DNA of 64,000 nucleotides from assembly GCA_021229015.1 (NCBI GenBank), contig CM037782.1:36548038-36612037 (forward strand). Reading direction: 5' to 3'. This DNA comes from Solen grandis. Taxonomy: Eukaryota > Mollusca > Bivalvia > Adapedonta > Solenidae. Positions 44,676 through 55,574 of the stretch are shown here, piece after piece. The notes under the pieces are model-generated. The model was not told the DNA's origin, ran no database searches, and saw only the letters and a program-made list of their open reading frames with translations. The position numbers and the translations under genes were made by a program. The first letter of the stretch is position 1. Every line of letters begins with the position of its first letter.

Positions 44676-45392
44676 TTGCAAACTGACCGGTTCGGAACAA
44701 TTTATGAAAGATGCCACGTGGTCGTCGTCGGGGAGAAGCAGAGGGACGCATGGTTCGCCGGGGTGGCGAGCAGAGAAACAATGAGGTGGTGCGGAATGCT
44801 GCGGCGCGAGGAAGGGCAAGGAGGCGAGAAGAGAGCGGCAGACGTGGTCGAGGAGGGAAATATCGACGAGAGAGTGAGACAGTCGAACGCCGCTCGTCAG
44901 GTTCAGGAAGTTAGCCCCCGACTCAAACCTGCATCCGCGTCCAATACCGGAATTTCTGTGGAGTGTATTCGATCTAGAGCTGGAAAGTTGTTACAATCGG
45001 GAATAGCACAGAATTCCCTTTCCACATATAATACTGCAGTAAGATCATTTGAAAATGTTCGATCCAGTTACGATCTTCCACATAACTGGCCAATCCCAAG
45101 TGATCATATAGTCTTATTCATTTCGTACTCTTTCGAAAGAGGGCAGTCCCCGAATTCAATTACTACCTATGTGGCGGGTTTGAACTACTATCATAAACTG
45201 CATGGATTTTACAATATATGTGATAATTTCATGATAAACAAACTGTTAGAAGGCTCCCGTAGAAACCGCGTCTCACGTGATAAGCGGGCTCCATTGACTA
45301 AATCTAAGTTGATAGATATACATACCAATCTACTGCCACAAATGTGTTACAATGATTACGAAGTCAGACTGTTTTCAGTTCTATTTATCTTG
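44676..45392 (+). pseudogene. YR-SGNH gene, 5' part: tyrosine recombinase core-binding domain
   Basis: An open frame runs into a recombinase N-terminal domain: LLQSGIAQNSLSTYNTAVRS, SDHIVLFISYSFERGQSPNS, ITTYVAGLNYYHKLHGFYN and KRAPLTKSKLIDIHTNLLPQ. It ends at FSVLFIL (45392), where a LINE is inserted. Frame and protein resume at 52087. A competing frame (44711-44914, MPRGRRRGEAEGRM..) looks like the authentic basic N-terminus, so a one-base shift before about 44905 is likely. No reverse transcriptase lies upstream, which fits a Crypton-like DNA element or a truncated YR retroelement. Confidence 0.65.
45386..45392 (+). repeat. Target duplication TATCTTG, left copy
   Basis: Matches 52080-52086. 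Bounds the LINE inserted in the YR-SGNH gene; the codons read ATC TTG, then GCA TAT on the far side. Confidence 0.8.
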
Positions 45393-45926
45393 TTATGTTA
45401 AGTGATGAATTTACATGTTTTCTAGGAGTTCGTCAAGGGGAATCACTCTCACCATTTTTATTTTCGATGTATCTTAATGATATTGAAGAGCATTTTATGT
45501 TAAATGGTTTTGATGGGGTGGATTTAGATATACAGTCGTATGAACAGTAACGGGTCATGAACAATAACGGATCACGCGTAAGGTTCAGACAGAATTTCTC
45601 CATTGTCTCAGCGAATTTTTCATTTCTAATTTGCAGGCATGTACTTTATTGATTAACTAATTTATAAAATTGTTTGCGTTGTAAAATGTCAACATCATCG
45701 TCTGCATCACCCAAAAGCTTGCAATAACCATGTACATGACTTAGGTAAGTAGCCTCGTTTCAGTCACCTATTTCCCGCAAAATGACGTAAGGACGGAACA
45801 TTCTACAATATTATGGTGAGTTTCTTTACTGATTCCGAAAGATCAATTGTTCTTTTGAAAAAAAATATTACAAGCATTATATATTCAATACATTTAATTG
45901 TATAAAAAATTGAAATCAGTGCAATA

Positions 45927-45950
45927 CAGTCGTATGAACAGTAACGAATC
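45927..45950 (+). repeat. Internal third copy of the pogo-type terminal repeat
   Basis: CAGTCGTATGAACAGTAACG recurs here in the same orientation as the left end, also preceded by TA. The 394 bp between 45533 and 45926 therefore look like an extra left arm. Within it, 'atgaacaataacggatcacg' is a further diverged copy of the end motif. Confidence 0.8.
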
Positions 45951-46500
45951 GGTCGCAAACCTGAACGGGGGTTTTCTCAAAGTTTATAATGGCAGATAAG
46001 TTTATAGGAATATAAGCACACATGCCGATAAAACTGTGTTTAACACTTGTACCATAATTCTTTGGTCATTTTTTTCAATTATGTTTTGTGTTTTATTTGT
46101 TGTACTGTAGTGTTAAATTTAAAATTTATTCAAAATATTTACCGTTGTGTAAAAGCCCTTTCTGGGATACTACAACGTAAACATACAGATACAGATTATG
46201 AATATGGACAGATCAGGAAGAATGAAATTTTCTAATAATAATAATAAAAATATATATAAATTATCATTGCATGATTATTTTTTTTATCTTTGCATGTATT
46301 TTGAGATTTGATATTTCATTAAATACAAGTTTAAAGCAGTCTGACATGTAGATCAACATGTTTGAATAATTTTCTTATACATTTTTATAGGATTTTATTT
46401 GTCTAAGAAATATAAAAATATGATAAAATCACAACATGTGGATCTATGGATTTTACACACAATACATATGTGCACTGTAGGTATATTATTGTTGCAGGTC

Positions 46501-48052
46501 ATGGCTCCAAAACGCAAAGTACAGAGTCCTGCTCAGAAGTCGGCAAAGGCCATCACAAAGAAATACAGAGGAAAACGAATGACACCTGAGAAGGCAACTA
46601 AAGCTAGAAAGGCACTATACAGTGTACGTAAAAATGAAATGTCTTTAAGAAAAGCAGCAAAAGAGTATGGTCTGTCATATGGCTTTTTACAGGTTTTGGT
46701 GAAGTGGGCATTAATAAGGTAAAAGGACCTGATTCTGTCTTTACAGAAGTTGAAGAACGAATGGCCTCATGGCTCAGTGAAATGGCCCAGCGTGGTATGG
46801 GCTTAATGGTTTGTGAGTTTCTTGACTTTGTACAAGATATTGTTAAAAAAAGAAGGGAGAAAAACACCTTTTAAAGATGGGAGACCAAGCTACCACTGTT
46901 ATTCAGCATTTAAAAACAGGAATGCACACATAATTGACCAGAGAACTGAAAATAATCTGGAACTGAAGCGTTCCAAAATAAATAAAGATGTCACAGACAA
47001 ATGGTACAATGATTTTAGGGATTTCTTAATCAAAATTGACTGTCTGGAGAAACCAAAGATGATTTGGAATGCTGATGAGACAGGGTTTACTATGGGCAGT
47101 AACAAAACAAAAGTGATAGGTCCTGCAAACAAAGGCATTTCAGTTCCTCATATTACAGCAGGAAAACAACGCCTGACAGTAATGTATTGTGGTTGTGCAA
47201 ATGGAGACATGATGCCTCCGTTTTTTGTGTTTCCTGAACCAGTACCTCGATCATTTAATCCCTTAAATGGCGCTGCGGAAGGAAGTGCAATCGAATACAC
47301 AAAGAAAGGGTGGATGGACACAAAAACATTTTCCGACTTTATTGGGCATTTTGACATGCATGCTGGTGCTGAACGTCCTGTTGTTTTGCTGATAGATAGT
47401 GTTAGTAGCCATGTTGACCCCAATGTCTTTCTAAAAGCTAGATCTAAAGGGATTGAAATGTACAGGCTTGTTCCAAATGCAACTCATTTAATGCAGCCGC
47501 TTGATAAAGGAGTCTTTGCACCTCTTAAGGCAAAATGGAACATGGTTTCACGCAAATATAGTCGTGACAATCCGGGAAGATGCATTGGGAAAGAAAATTT
47601 TGCACAAAAACTGAATGAGGCATACTTAATGTTCTATAAGCCTTTAATAGTGATCAATGCTTTCAAATCTGCAGGTGTGTATCCTATTGATGCCTCAAAA
47701 ATAACAAGTCAGATGTTAAAACCAAGTAAGACATTCTCAGATAAATCCACTGATGATCATGAAGAGAGAACATCTGAAACTGTGCCACAAGCTGAATTAA
47801 GTGAAGAAGCAAAAGCCAAAGGGGCTCTTCAGGTGTTCACAGAAACACTTTCAACACCAGTCAGGAAAAAGTACCAGTTGAGACTAGAAGAAGAGTTTGA
47901 TGTTGAGGGGGTGTCGCCAATGTTTGATGTGTACCGGAAACTGCACCGGAAAGCACAGAGCATTTCAGACAATGCACCATCTACTTCAACAAATACGCCA
48001 CATGTATCAACTGGTTTAGAGTTGTTAGCTGAGGTGGCCCAACAGTGATTTC
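46501..48052 (+). pseudogene. Pogo-type (DDE_1) transposase, frameshifted
   Basis: It would bind the terminal repeats and catalyse cut-and-paste at TA. The N-terminus MAPKRKVQSPAQKSAKAITK leads into a psq-type helix-turn-helix (MSLRKAAKEYGLSYGFLQ). The frame changes near 46695, continuing GINKVKGPDSVFTEVEERMA, and again in an A run at 46848-46854, returning to frame for KTPFKDGRPSYHCYSAFKNR. Catalytic acids are visible: NADETGF, VLLIDSVSSH and MQPLDKGVFAPLK (D-D-D pattern of pogo). The frame ends LLAEVAQQ-stop near 48046; the C-terminal domain continues in another frame. Three indels make it inactive as read. Confidence 0.85.
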
Positions 48053-48536
48053 ACCAGAGTTGAATGATGCACTGGTTTTTCCAAAAGTTACAGAGACTCA
48101 AACTAAGCCTGTCAGGCGCACACTCCTTAATACATTGCCAGACAATCTCACTTCACCTGAAAGCATCCGTATAATGTCCCTGAGAGAGCTGGAAAAGATT
48201 AAATTGTTTGCCGAAAAAGAAAAAAAGGCTAAACATTCTTACATCAAGAAGCAAAACACTACCAGTACTTCTAGTAAGAAAACCAAGGGGAAGTCTACAT
48301 TGAATCCAAAAAAAGGAAAACAGTTAAAGAAAAAAGACAGTACAAATGAAGGGATTCCTCTGTCCAACACTTCAGGGGATTATTGTAAGGCTTGTTTCAC
48401 TACATGGGAAGAAGATATGCAAATGGATGTTGATCGTGTTTGGGTCCAGTGCGATGTTTGTGATGGCTGGATGCATGCAGAGTGCATTTCTGGATCAATA
48501 TATGAAAATGAACAATTCATTTGCCCTGATTGTTAA
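48045..48536 (+). pseudogene. C-terminal PHD-finger segment of the pogo-type transposase
   Basis: The frame begins at the point where the transposase frame stops (VISPELNDALVFPKV), so the two were probably one protein broken by a one-base change near 48045. A lysine/serine-rich linker follows, then a PHD finger with C4HC3 spacing: CKACFTTWEED, WVQCDVCDGWMHAEC and FICPDC at the very C-terminus. PHD fingers bind histone H3 tails, so it may steer integration to particular chromatin (inference). If the junction is not an indel, this could be a separate protein. Confidence 0.75.
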
Positions 48537-48539
48537 TAA

Positions 48540-49090
48540 TCCTGTTTGTTCTGTTTGCCAAAGTTAACACAATTACATTGATAAGCAAAAAGTTGCTTAA
48601 AGTTGAACTTCTAAGTTTCTTCTGTTTATGATGTTTAGCTTGCATATACATATTTTTGTTTTACAAGTGTAATTAATAGTTAATATCATACGTTTAAAGT
48701 CATATCTATATTGCATTGTCAGTATTTAATAAAATATTTAATATATATCAGGTAGGGTTGAAAATAAAGTATTGTTTGTTTGGAGGGCTAAGACCTACCC
48801 CAAAGAGAAAGGTCATGGGCCCTCCTAAAAAAAGGTCATTAACTAGGATGTTTTCATTTGTATTTTTTTTTTAACAAAAACATACTTTTTTTTTCTTCAT
48901 TTGAAGATGAAAATGAAATTCTACCTACCATCCCACCTCTGGATTCAAGGGTTGGAGCACTCCAAACAAACATTTAAAATGCCTGTGTTGGTATGGTTTC
49001 ATAAACAATGTCAAAACTTGGTTATATACTAAATTTATTGTGTAACATTAGGACCATACATTAAATATTAAATGTAAGTATATTATATCT
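48540..49090 (+). other. Interior of the pogo-type element between the PHD and HIRAN-like ORFs
   Basis: Includes an A/T-rich 3' region of the transposase with AATAAA-like signals (near 48730) and an ATG followed by GPPKKRSLTRM codons at 48809 that could start the next gene, though no matching donor/phase was found. Confidence 0.4.
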
Positions 49091-49094
49091 TCAG

Positions 49095-49674
49095 GGACAT
49101 GCATCTGGTTCAGTAGCAGACAGTTCTAGCAGTGGGGCGTCTTCCTCTTCAGTTTGTCCAGAGTCTTCAAAATCTTGCATTGTGGTGGAAAATTCTGTTA
49201 TAAAAGGATACCATGTATATAAAATAAAACCACCTGAAACTGATCCTAAGACACGACTTATCATTGATTGACAGAGAGTAAACTAATATTAAAGACAGAG
49301 ATGCATGTCTAGTCTGGATTCCAGATCTTGTTCATTTTGATAAACATCTTCATGAAATGGTTACAGATGATAAAAGAGAGTTAATGTTATCAGATGTAGC
49401 AGGACTACCAATAGGTCATGTACCTAAAATATTAGCAGGTTGCTTTTCTGAGATTCTGGCCTGTGATGGAGAGATTTATGCTGAAGTTACAGGAGATCCA
49501 ACTCCAAGTTTTCCTCCATGGCCAGCTCCATCTGAAACAGGTGGTGGTGTTGTCATACCATGTAATTACATTGTTCTTGTTCTTGAAAAAGATATTTCTA
49601 GTATTTTGTGTATGTTGAAAGACACCTTAAAATCTATGAAAGAAGGTTCTGCAATGAAGATTGTTAATAGCTGA
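49095..49674 (+). pseudogene. HIRAN-like domain ORF carried by the pogo-type transposon
   Basis: A splice acceptor-like ATCTTCAG precedes a Ser-rich segment (ASGSVADSSSSGASSSSV). The domain then starts VIKGYHVYKIKPPE. The frame is lost at 49269 and regained at about 49285, continuing ACLVWIPDLVHFDKHLHE, LSDVAGLPIGHVPKILAGCF, EIYAEVTGDPTPSF and VVIPCNYIVLV, ending at 49672-49674. The order GYHVYK...GHVP...EVTG...IPCxY is that of HIRAN-like modules found in many invertebrate transposon-linked proteins. HIRAN domains bind DNA ends in repair factors; the role here is unknown. Assignment is by motif memory only. Confidence 0.5.
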
Positions 49675-50553
49675 AGTATGTTTTTTGTAATATATGTACT
49701 GGTACTCAAATACCAAAACTATTAATCTCATTTTAATGCCATTTTTCACCCTCTAAAGGAACTGCACAAAGCCTAATCTGCAAACAAAATAAAACCTGAT
49801 CAGCAACTGATTTACTTGCAGGCTGATCTGGTTTTATGCTGCTTGCATAGGTTTAATTAAGTAGTCTTTTCTAGTCATATAACTCATAGTTGTTTGGTAT
49901 TTAGAGATTGGTCCATCATGGGTATAACCGATGTTTTATTATGCTTATAATGTTAGTTTGTTTGTTTTAAAAACAAAACAAAAACTGTTGAATAAATTTT
50001 GAACTCAATTAAAAGTCTCTTGTAATTTATATATTTCCCAGCCAAATTACATGCACACGCACACACACACAAATTGTTATATCTCTTTACATATCGTCTT
50101 CAATCTCATTAAAATCATCTGTTTGGTTTTACTGTCCCAAACACAGCCAATTTTGGAACGGACGTTGTATGCGTAAAAAAATTAATGGATATACATGATG
50201 GTATGATAAAACATGCTTCAAAGAGTCCATAAACCTGTATCAAACCAAACGTACTGTTATAACCGACACATTGGGTGTGGAACGCGTTTTGACAGCACAA
50301 GTTGTGTTCGAGTTGGTCCCTAAATTACAAAAATATCACGTGACCCGATATAGTTCAGACTGACTCTCTTTTGTTCAAATTATCTCCCGTGTATAAATCG
50401 CGTAAAACCTGCGAAATTCTGCAGTTTTAATGAAAAGGTTTACGGTCGTAGGAAGTAAATACTTACATTTAGCAATCATAAAAATGTAAACCTTGAATGT
50501 TCTTCGCAATCACGTATAATTTCACTAGTGATCCGTTACTGTTCATACGACTG
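49675..50553 (+). other. Right non-coding arm of the pogo-type element
   Basis: No ORF with a domain. (CA)n at 50052-50071. Ends with the inverted terminal repeat. Confidence 0.5.
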
Positions 50554-50570
50554 TATTAAAAAAAATTCTT

Positions 50571-51170
50571 TTGTTGTATGCAGATGATATTGTTATAATG
50601 TCAGAAACAGAAGATGGTTTACATAAAGGTCTTTCATTATTAGAGGAATACTGTAATAAATGGAAATTAAGTGTTAATACATCAAAAACTAAAGTTATGA
50701 TTTTTAAAAAAGGCGGAAGAGTCAGAAATAATATAAATTTCTTATACAAGGGAGAAACACTTGAAATTGTTGATAGTTTTACATATTTGGGTATAGTATT
50801 TACATCTGGGGGCTCATTCCATAATACTTTTGAATGTTTGTCTGGACAGGCATTAAAAGCTGTTTATAAACTACAGTCTGAATTAATTAAGTTTCCTGGT
50901 CTAACAGTTGAACATAAATTAGATTTGTTTGATAAACTTATTCTTCCTATACTAAACTATGGTTCAGAGTTATCAGGTTTACATGTAAGTACACAATTAG
51001 AGAAGATACATTTGAATTATTGTAAAAAATTATTAGGAGTTAGAAATCAAACGCAAAACAATATTGTATATGGGGAATTAGGGAGAACATCATTAAAGGT
51101 AAAAAGAGCAATTAAATTGGTTAAAAATAGTACAGTTAGAGAATATCAAGTATGTGAAAATTATATATGA
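50571..51170 (+). pseudogene. LINE reverse transcriptase, catalytic and thumb part
   Basis: Reads LYADDIVIMSETEDGLHKGL, EEYCNKWKLSVNTSKTKVMI and SFTYLGIVFTSGGSFHN. Then come LILPILNYGSELSGLH, KIHLNYCKKLLGVRNQT and VYGELGRTSLKVKR. It continues the RT begun at 45428 on the other side of the transposon and ends in a shifted frame. Closely similar segments occur at 60030 and, inverted, at 63600. Confidence 0.75.
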
Positions 51171-51214
51171 ATTTTAGTAAAATAGAATTATTAAAAACTG
51201 TTTAAAAATAGGAT

Positions 51215-51718
51215 GTGTGGTTAAACCAAGGGCATGTAAATGTGTTTATTTCTCTTGTAAAAGTAAGACTGAAAGATATTTTTATACAGAACTGGTCTTC
51301 AGAATTAGGAAATTCATCTAGAGCACGAAGCTATAATTTATTTGCAGATTTTAAATTTCAGCCATATTTAAAGTATATAAATATTGAAAAATTTAGATTT
51401 GCATTAACACGTTTAAGAACATCTTCTCATCGCTTAGAAATAGAAACAGGAAGGTGGCATAAACCAAAAGCTATAATTTATGAAGAAAGAAAATGTAAAT
51501 GTTGCTCACTACTAGAGGATGAATTTCATTTTTTATTAGAATGTCCATTATATTATGAATTAAGAACAAAATATATAAAGAAATATTATTGGATAAGACC
51601 AAATGTCCCAAAGTTTATTGAAATAGTATCTTCAGAAAACAAAAAGACCATAAGAAATTTATCCATGTATGTGTATTATTCATTTGAATTGAGAAATAAT
51701 GTGTTATATAACTGAAAA
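51215..51718 (+). pseudogene. LINE C-terminal domain with zinc knuckle
   Basis: Reads FRFALTRLRTSSHRLEIETG, CKCCSLLEDEFHFLLECPLY and FIEIVSSENKKTIRNLSMYV, ending at TGA 51713-51715. The Cys-His knuckle near the C-terminus is shared with the copies at 57100 and 60650. Confidence 0.7.
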
Positions 51719-51825
51719 AAAATATATATCACTCCTTACGCTGTAAATGATCATACTATGTTTAAAATATATATATTTATTTCATTATAAATGAACTACC
51801 TATTGACTGTTTTTGAATATTGTGT

Positions 51826-51995
51826 GTGTGTACGCGCGTGCCTGAGAGAGAGAGAGAGAGTTTAGAGGGAGAGAGAGAGAGAGAGAGAGTTTGGAGGGAG
51901 AGAGAGAGAGAGTTTGGAGGGAGGGAGAGAGAGAGAGTTTGGAGGGAGGGAGAGAGAGAGAGAGAGAGTTTGGAGGGAGGGAGGGAGAGAGATTG
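51826..51995 (+). repeat. GA-rich tandem tract in the LINE 3' region
   Basis: (GT)n then five blocks of (GA)n separated by 'gtttggagggaggga'. A plus-strand frame through it is spurious. Confidence 0.8.
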
Positions 51996-52086
51996 TTTAT
52001 ATGATGGTTTTGTTAATTCTGTGTACTCAGGGGCCTATGGACTACATGTATTCTGAAATAAACTAAACTAAACTAAAACTATCTTG

Positions 52087-53200
52087 GCATATTTTGGTTT
52101 GTTTCGAGTTAGTGAATTAGTTGGTGTGCATAAGGGTCAGATGCAGAGAGCAATTAGGGTTTCAGATGTATCATTAGTTGAGGTGAAATATGCAATTGTG
52201 CGGTTAAGCTATTTTAAAACAAATCAATTTGGAAATACAGTCACATTAAATTTACCTAGGGATGAAAGTGTGGTATGCCCGGTTCGAGCACTAGCACATT
52301 TTTTGTCAGTAAGACCTAGATTAACAGGTCCTTTATTTATCCACAGCGATGACACTCCGGTGACTAGAACTCAGTTTTCAGCGGTTTTAATAAAGTGCTG
52401 TCAGAAAGCTTCCTGGTCAGCGAATCAGTGTTATAAAACGCACAGCTTTCGCATTGGTTGGGCTACGGACTTAGCGTTACAAGGTTTATCGTCGGAGGCT
52501 ATAATGAAATTAGGCAGGTGGTGTTCCAATTCGTTCAGCTATATATACGTTAAACGGATTATTGAACATATTCAACAATGTTTGTATACATATTTGTATT
52601 TAACAGTAATAAGGGCTCTGTCTTACTTTATATACTTAGATGTATGGATACTCGGGGATTCGATCCCCTACTGGGCAGGACGGTATGCCAAAGAAGCTGG
52701 AAAACCGCATCTACGGATATCAGGTGTCGCAATCGAGTGGCTAGGTGTGCGAGGGCTTCGGTGGCTGGGCTTACGTCACCAAATCGAGGCTAAGGTTTTG
52801 TTTTCATCCGCTCCCTCTTTAATATTCATTAATCTAGTTGGGAATGACCTAACGTCTTCTTCAATTGTCGAAATCAAATGTATTATCCGGTCTGAGTTGT
52901 CGTACTTACATGCCGCATTCCCTAATACAATTTTGATCTGGGTGGATATATTACAGAGGTTAAATTGGGGAGGCGCAACAAATGGACAAAAGGTCATAGA
53001 AAACAAACGTCTGCGTGTAAATCGAATTGGCAGGCAACTGGTTAGCTCTTTTGGAAAATCCGATATAGTTAAACCGAGATATAGATGCTAAATCAGGCTT
53101 CTTTAGGGGGGACGGCGTTTACCTAAATAAGGTGGGCTTGGAATTTTACTTGGATTATATCCGGGATGCGGTGCTGAAGAATATGTGTGTAGATCGATAA
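52087..53200 (+). pseudogene. YR-SGNH gene, 3' part: recombinase catalytic domain fused to an SGNH hydrolase
   Basis: Continues in frame from 45392. Recombinase residues are Arg in YFGLFRVSELVG, HSFRIGWATDLAL (His-x-x-Arg), LGRWCSNSFSYIYV (Trp, Tyr). A second domain follows directly: WILGDSIPYWAG (block I, GDS Ser), FINLVGNDLTSS (GND block III), ILIWVDILQR. The frame shifts near 53074, after which DGVYLNKVGLEFYL corresponds to the last SGNH block, with Tyr where the catalytic His is expected. SGNH/GDSL modules accompany some YR elements and LINE ORF1 proteins. The role is unknown. About 24 bp of target duplication and LINE tail precede it. Confidence 0.7.
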
Positions 53201-53209
53201 ATTTTGGGG

Positions 53210-54800
53210 GATAAATCATTGATTTATTGTGGCGGGAAAATTCTGTCGATCGAGAGGCGAGCGGACGATATTGGTTTAAAGGTTGCTTAAAGTGTATACT
53301 TAAAGGTTAACCCGGTCATTTCTCCTGCTTCCGAACTGGAGAACCCGTTCGGGAATGGGTATACCAATGGCCTGGAGTCACACTTTACCATGGTGATACT
53401 TGCGTTGATTGGATTGTAGTAGGTTTTGCCCTAGTACTTGGCGATTCCTAGTTTGCTTTGCGTTATGTTTGCTTGCCTTGCCTTGTGTCCAGTCACATTG
53501 CTATGCATTGCCTTGCGTTCGGTCAAATATTGTTTGTCTTGCCTCGCAGTAACTCCCCTCTCGGTCGGCGGGATTTCCCCACAATTTGGAGCGGCCGATT
53601 CATCCCATTCTTACATTATTCTTATCCCATTCTTACATTATTCTTAATTACTCTTAAATGGTAAACTTCATGGTTTTTATTATTTTAACAAGAATGTTGA
53701 GATAATGTATTGGATAAATGCTAATGTAATAAATTTGTGATTCCCAAGTTGTATTGGTTATATTTTCGAGTATTTAAATAAAACAGTTTTGTATCAGATT
53801 ATAAAAAAAAATGTTCTATCCCCAAATAATAATGCCTAAAATAATATGAAATATACTTTTATATTTCTGTAACTACTACAATATTTTCTGTTATCATCAC
53901 CTGTAATACTCCTACTCATCATCATCATTTTCCTCTTGCTTGCTTGTTTGTTTGTTCTTTTATCTTTATATGTTTTTTGTTTTTTATTACTTCTCATAGT
54001 TCATGTTTCTTTTATATGTATGTTTTACAGTTGTAATCTTCAGTATTTCGGAGGAAATAAAGATATATCACAGCATATTTTCTTCTTCTTCTTTCTGCAT
54101 ATATTAGGTGATACTATTACTTTATGAAAAAAAGTATATTGTATAGGTAATAACAATACTTTCCTATGTTTATTTATTTTTGTAGATTTTTGTTTTTGTG
54201 GTACTGTTTGATTTTATAACATGCAATAATAAGGGTTGTGGGTGCTATAAATGTCTAACAGTAAATTTTTATTTGATTGAAGGGAAAAAGTAAGCAGACG
54301 ACCATACTTCTTTTTAAATTGTATATTTAAATAACTAGAACTTTTAACTTGAAAAATATAACAATGAACTAGAAATAAACTTAGTAGTATCAGCCATAGT
54401 CAGCCATAGTCAACATTAAAATCTGTAGTAATCTTTAAAGTCTACTTCTGATTTGTAATTATATCCTTTAATCAAAGAATATGATTATTCAAAATTAAGC
54501 TTATATAGACAGTATACATATATTTATACTATATCTCTTTCAATGCATGTAATGGAAAGTAAAATATGAACATTGAACATTGAACAATAAACTGAAATTG
54601 CATTTGAATATATGTAGTATTAGCACGCCTCTAATGAATGATAAAATATTAAATTCATAAAAATGCAATTACATATGTGTAGTATAATCAATGTGTATGT
54701 ACCTGTAAAAACATAATCGTGTAGCGCACAAAACATCTGATACAATGTAGGAATGTAGTTTATCTTGCCACTGTTTTAACAGGTATATCTAAATTGTATG
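53210..54800. other. 3' flank of the YR-SGNH element and uncharacterised AT-rich DNA
   Basis: A GC-richer part with repeated 'ttgccttg' (53440-53550) is followed by AATAAA signals at about 53728 and 53777. Near 54045 'ggaggaaataaagatat' resembles a retroelement 3' end. Nothing coding recognised. Confidence 0.4.
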
Positions 54801-54808
54801 TTACTTAT

Positions 54809-55560
54809 TCACGATTCCCTCGCTGTCGGCCGATTCTCCATAAAAACAACGTCATGATCGAGCATAAACTTCAGCATGCTTTCTAAGTCATTTAACTTTT
54901 CATATGAAAGCATATTCGATTTCTTCAAAATATTAACATCTGGCAAGTCTCTGGACAAGATTTGATTTTGTTTTTCTAAAAACAGACACTTCGTTGAAGA
55001 CTGAGCACTTATCAAATGATAGTTTATATTCTACATGTTTGGGTTGTGTCCCTGATAGCATTGTGCACTTTAACTTTAAAACGGGATGTCTATAAAACTA
55101 AGACTGCTCGCAGCGGACTGGAAGTCATATATGTCTCCAAGTTTCATTTGAATAACTTCAAAACCTTGTAAAACTAAATGGACTGTATATATCGGATACC
55201 TTAAGACGTTTTTCGATGTGTGAATGAATATTATCAACATTTTGTATAAAAGAGTGTCCGGGAGTTACTTTAATGCGCTTTAAAGTTGGACTTGAAGTTA
55301 GACACTTTTTTTTATTCGAAACACATGATAGAGTTTTTGTTTTGAGGAACACATGAATCTGACCACAATATTATTGTTTGTGTCGACGGGATGTTTTCAA
55401 CAACCCTTGAGAATCAGACTGCACTTGCAATTTCATTTGCCCCCTCCCAGAAATCACTTCATTCCATACTACATTAAAGCAGGTTTTGTCCATCGAACAG
55501 TGGCCTGTCAGGTTGAAAACGTTCAATTTACATTTATAAAAGAAATTGCATACGTTAGGT
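54809..55560 (-). pseudogene. Possible degenerate coding remnant, unidentified
   Basis: On the minus strand one frame stays open from about 55560 to 55158 with a single stop near 55376. It reads CNFFYKCKLNVFNL, then LKRIKVTPGHSFIQN and VDNIHSHIEKRL. A second frame (55015-54809) follows, with LPDVNILKKSNMLSYEKLND and ESMLKFMLDHDVVFMENRPT. Composition looks protein-like but no family is recognised. A plus-strand frame (55353-55574) covers part of it. Treat as weak. Confidence 0.2.
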
Positions 55561-55574
55561 CGAGGACAAGCTAA

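Larger units (their letters stand above)
45533..50553 (+). mobile_element. Pogo-type transposon with PHD finger and HIRAN-like ORF
   Basis: Terminal inverted repeats begin CAGTCGTATGAACAGTAACG at 45533 and, inverted, at 50553, each next to TA (45531-45532, 50554-50555). Removing it rejoins the LINE reverse transcriptase. It encodes a DDE_1 (pogo/Tigger) transposase (46501-48052), a PHD finger (48379-48533), and a separate HIRAN-like ORF (49095-49672). A third copy of the terminal sequence lies internally at 45927. At 5.0 kb it is long for a pogo element. Confidence 0.85.
45393..52079 (+). mobile_element. 5'-truncated LINE (GELGR group) inserted in the YR-SGNH gene, itself split by a pogo-type transposon
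   Basis: Coding starts inside the reverse transcriptase (GVRQGESLSPFLFSMYLNDI, about 45428-45490) and breaks at 45530 where a transposon lies. It resumes after 50555 with LLLYADDIVIMSETEDG (catalytic YADD) and the thumb. It has the family motif VYGELGR and a C-terminal knuckle CKCCSLLEDEFHFLLEC (51492-51542). The 3' end is 'ctgaaataaactaaactaaa'. TATCTTG flanks the whole insertion. Several frameshifts (A-run at 50557-50564, near 51130-51215) show it is dead. Confidence 0.8.

Noticed and set aside
51820..52056. 78-codon Glu/Arg-rich plus frame
   Set aside because: Encoded by a GA microsatellite in the LINE 3' region.
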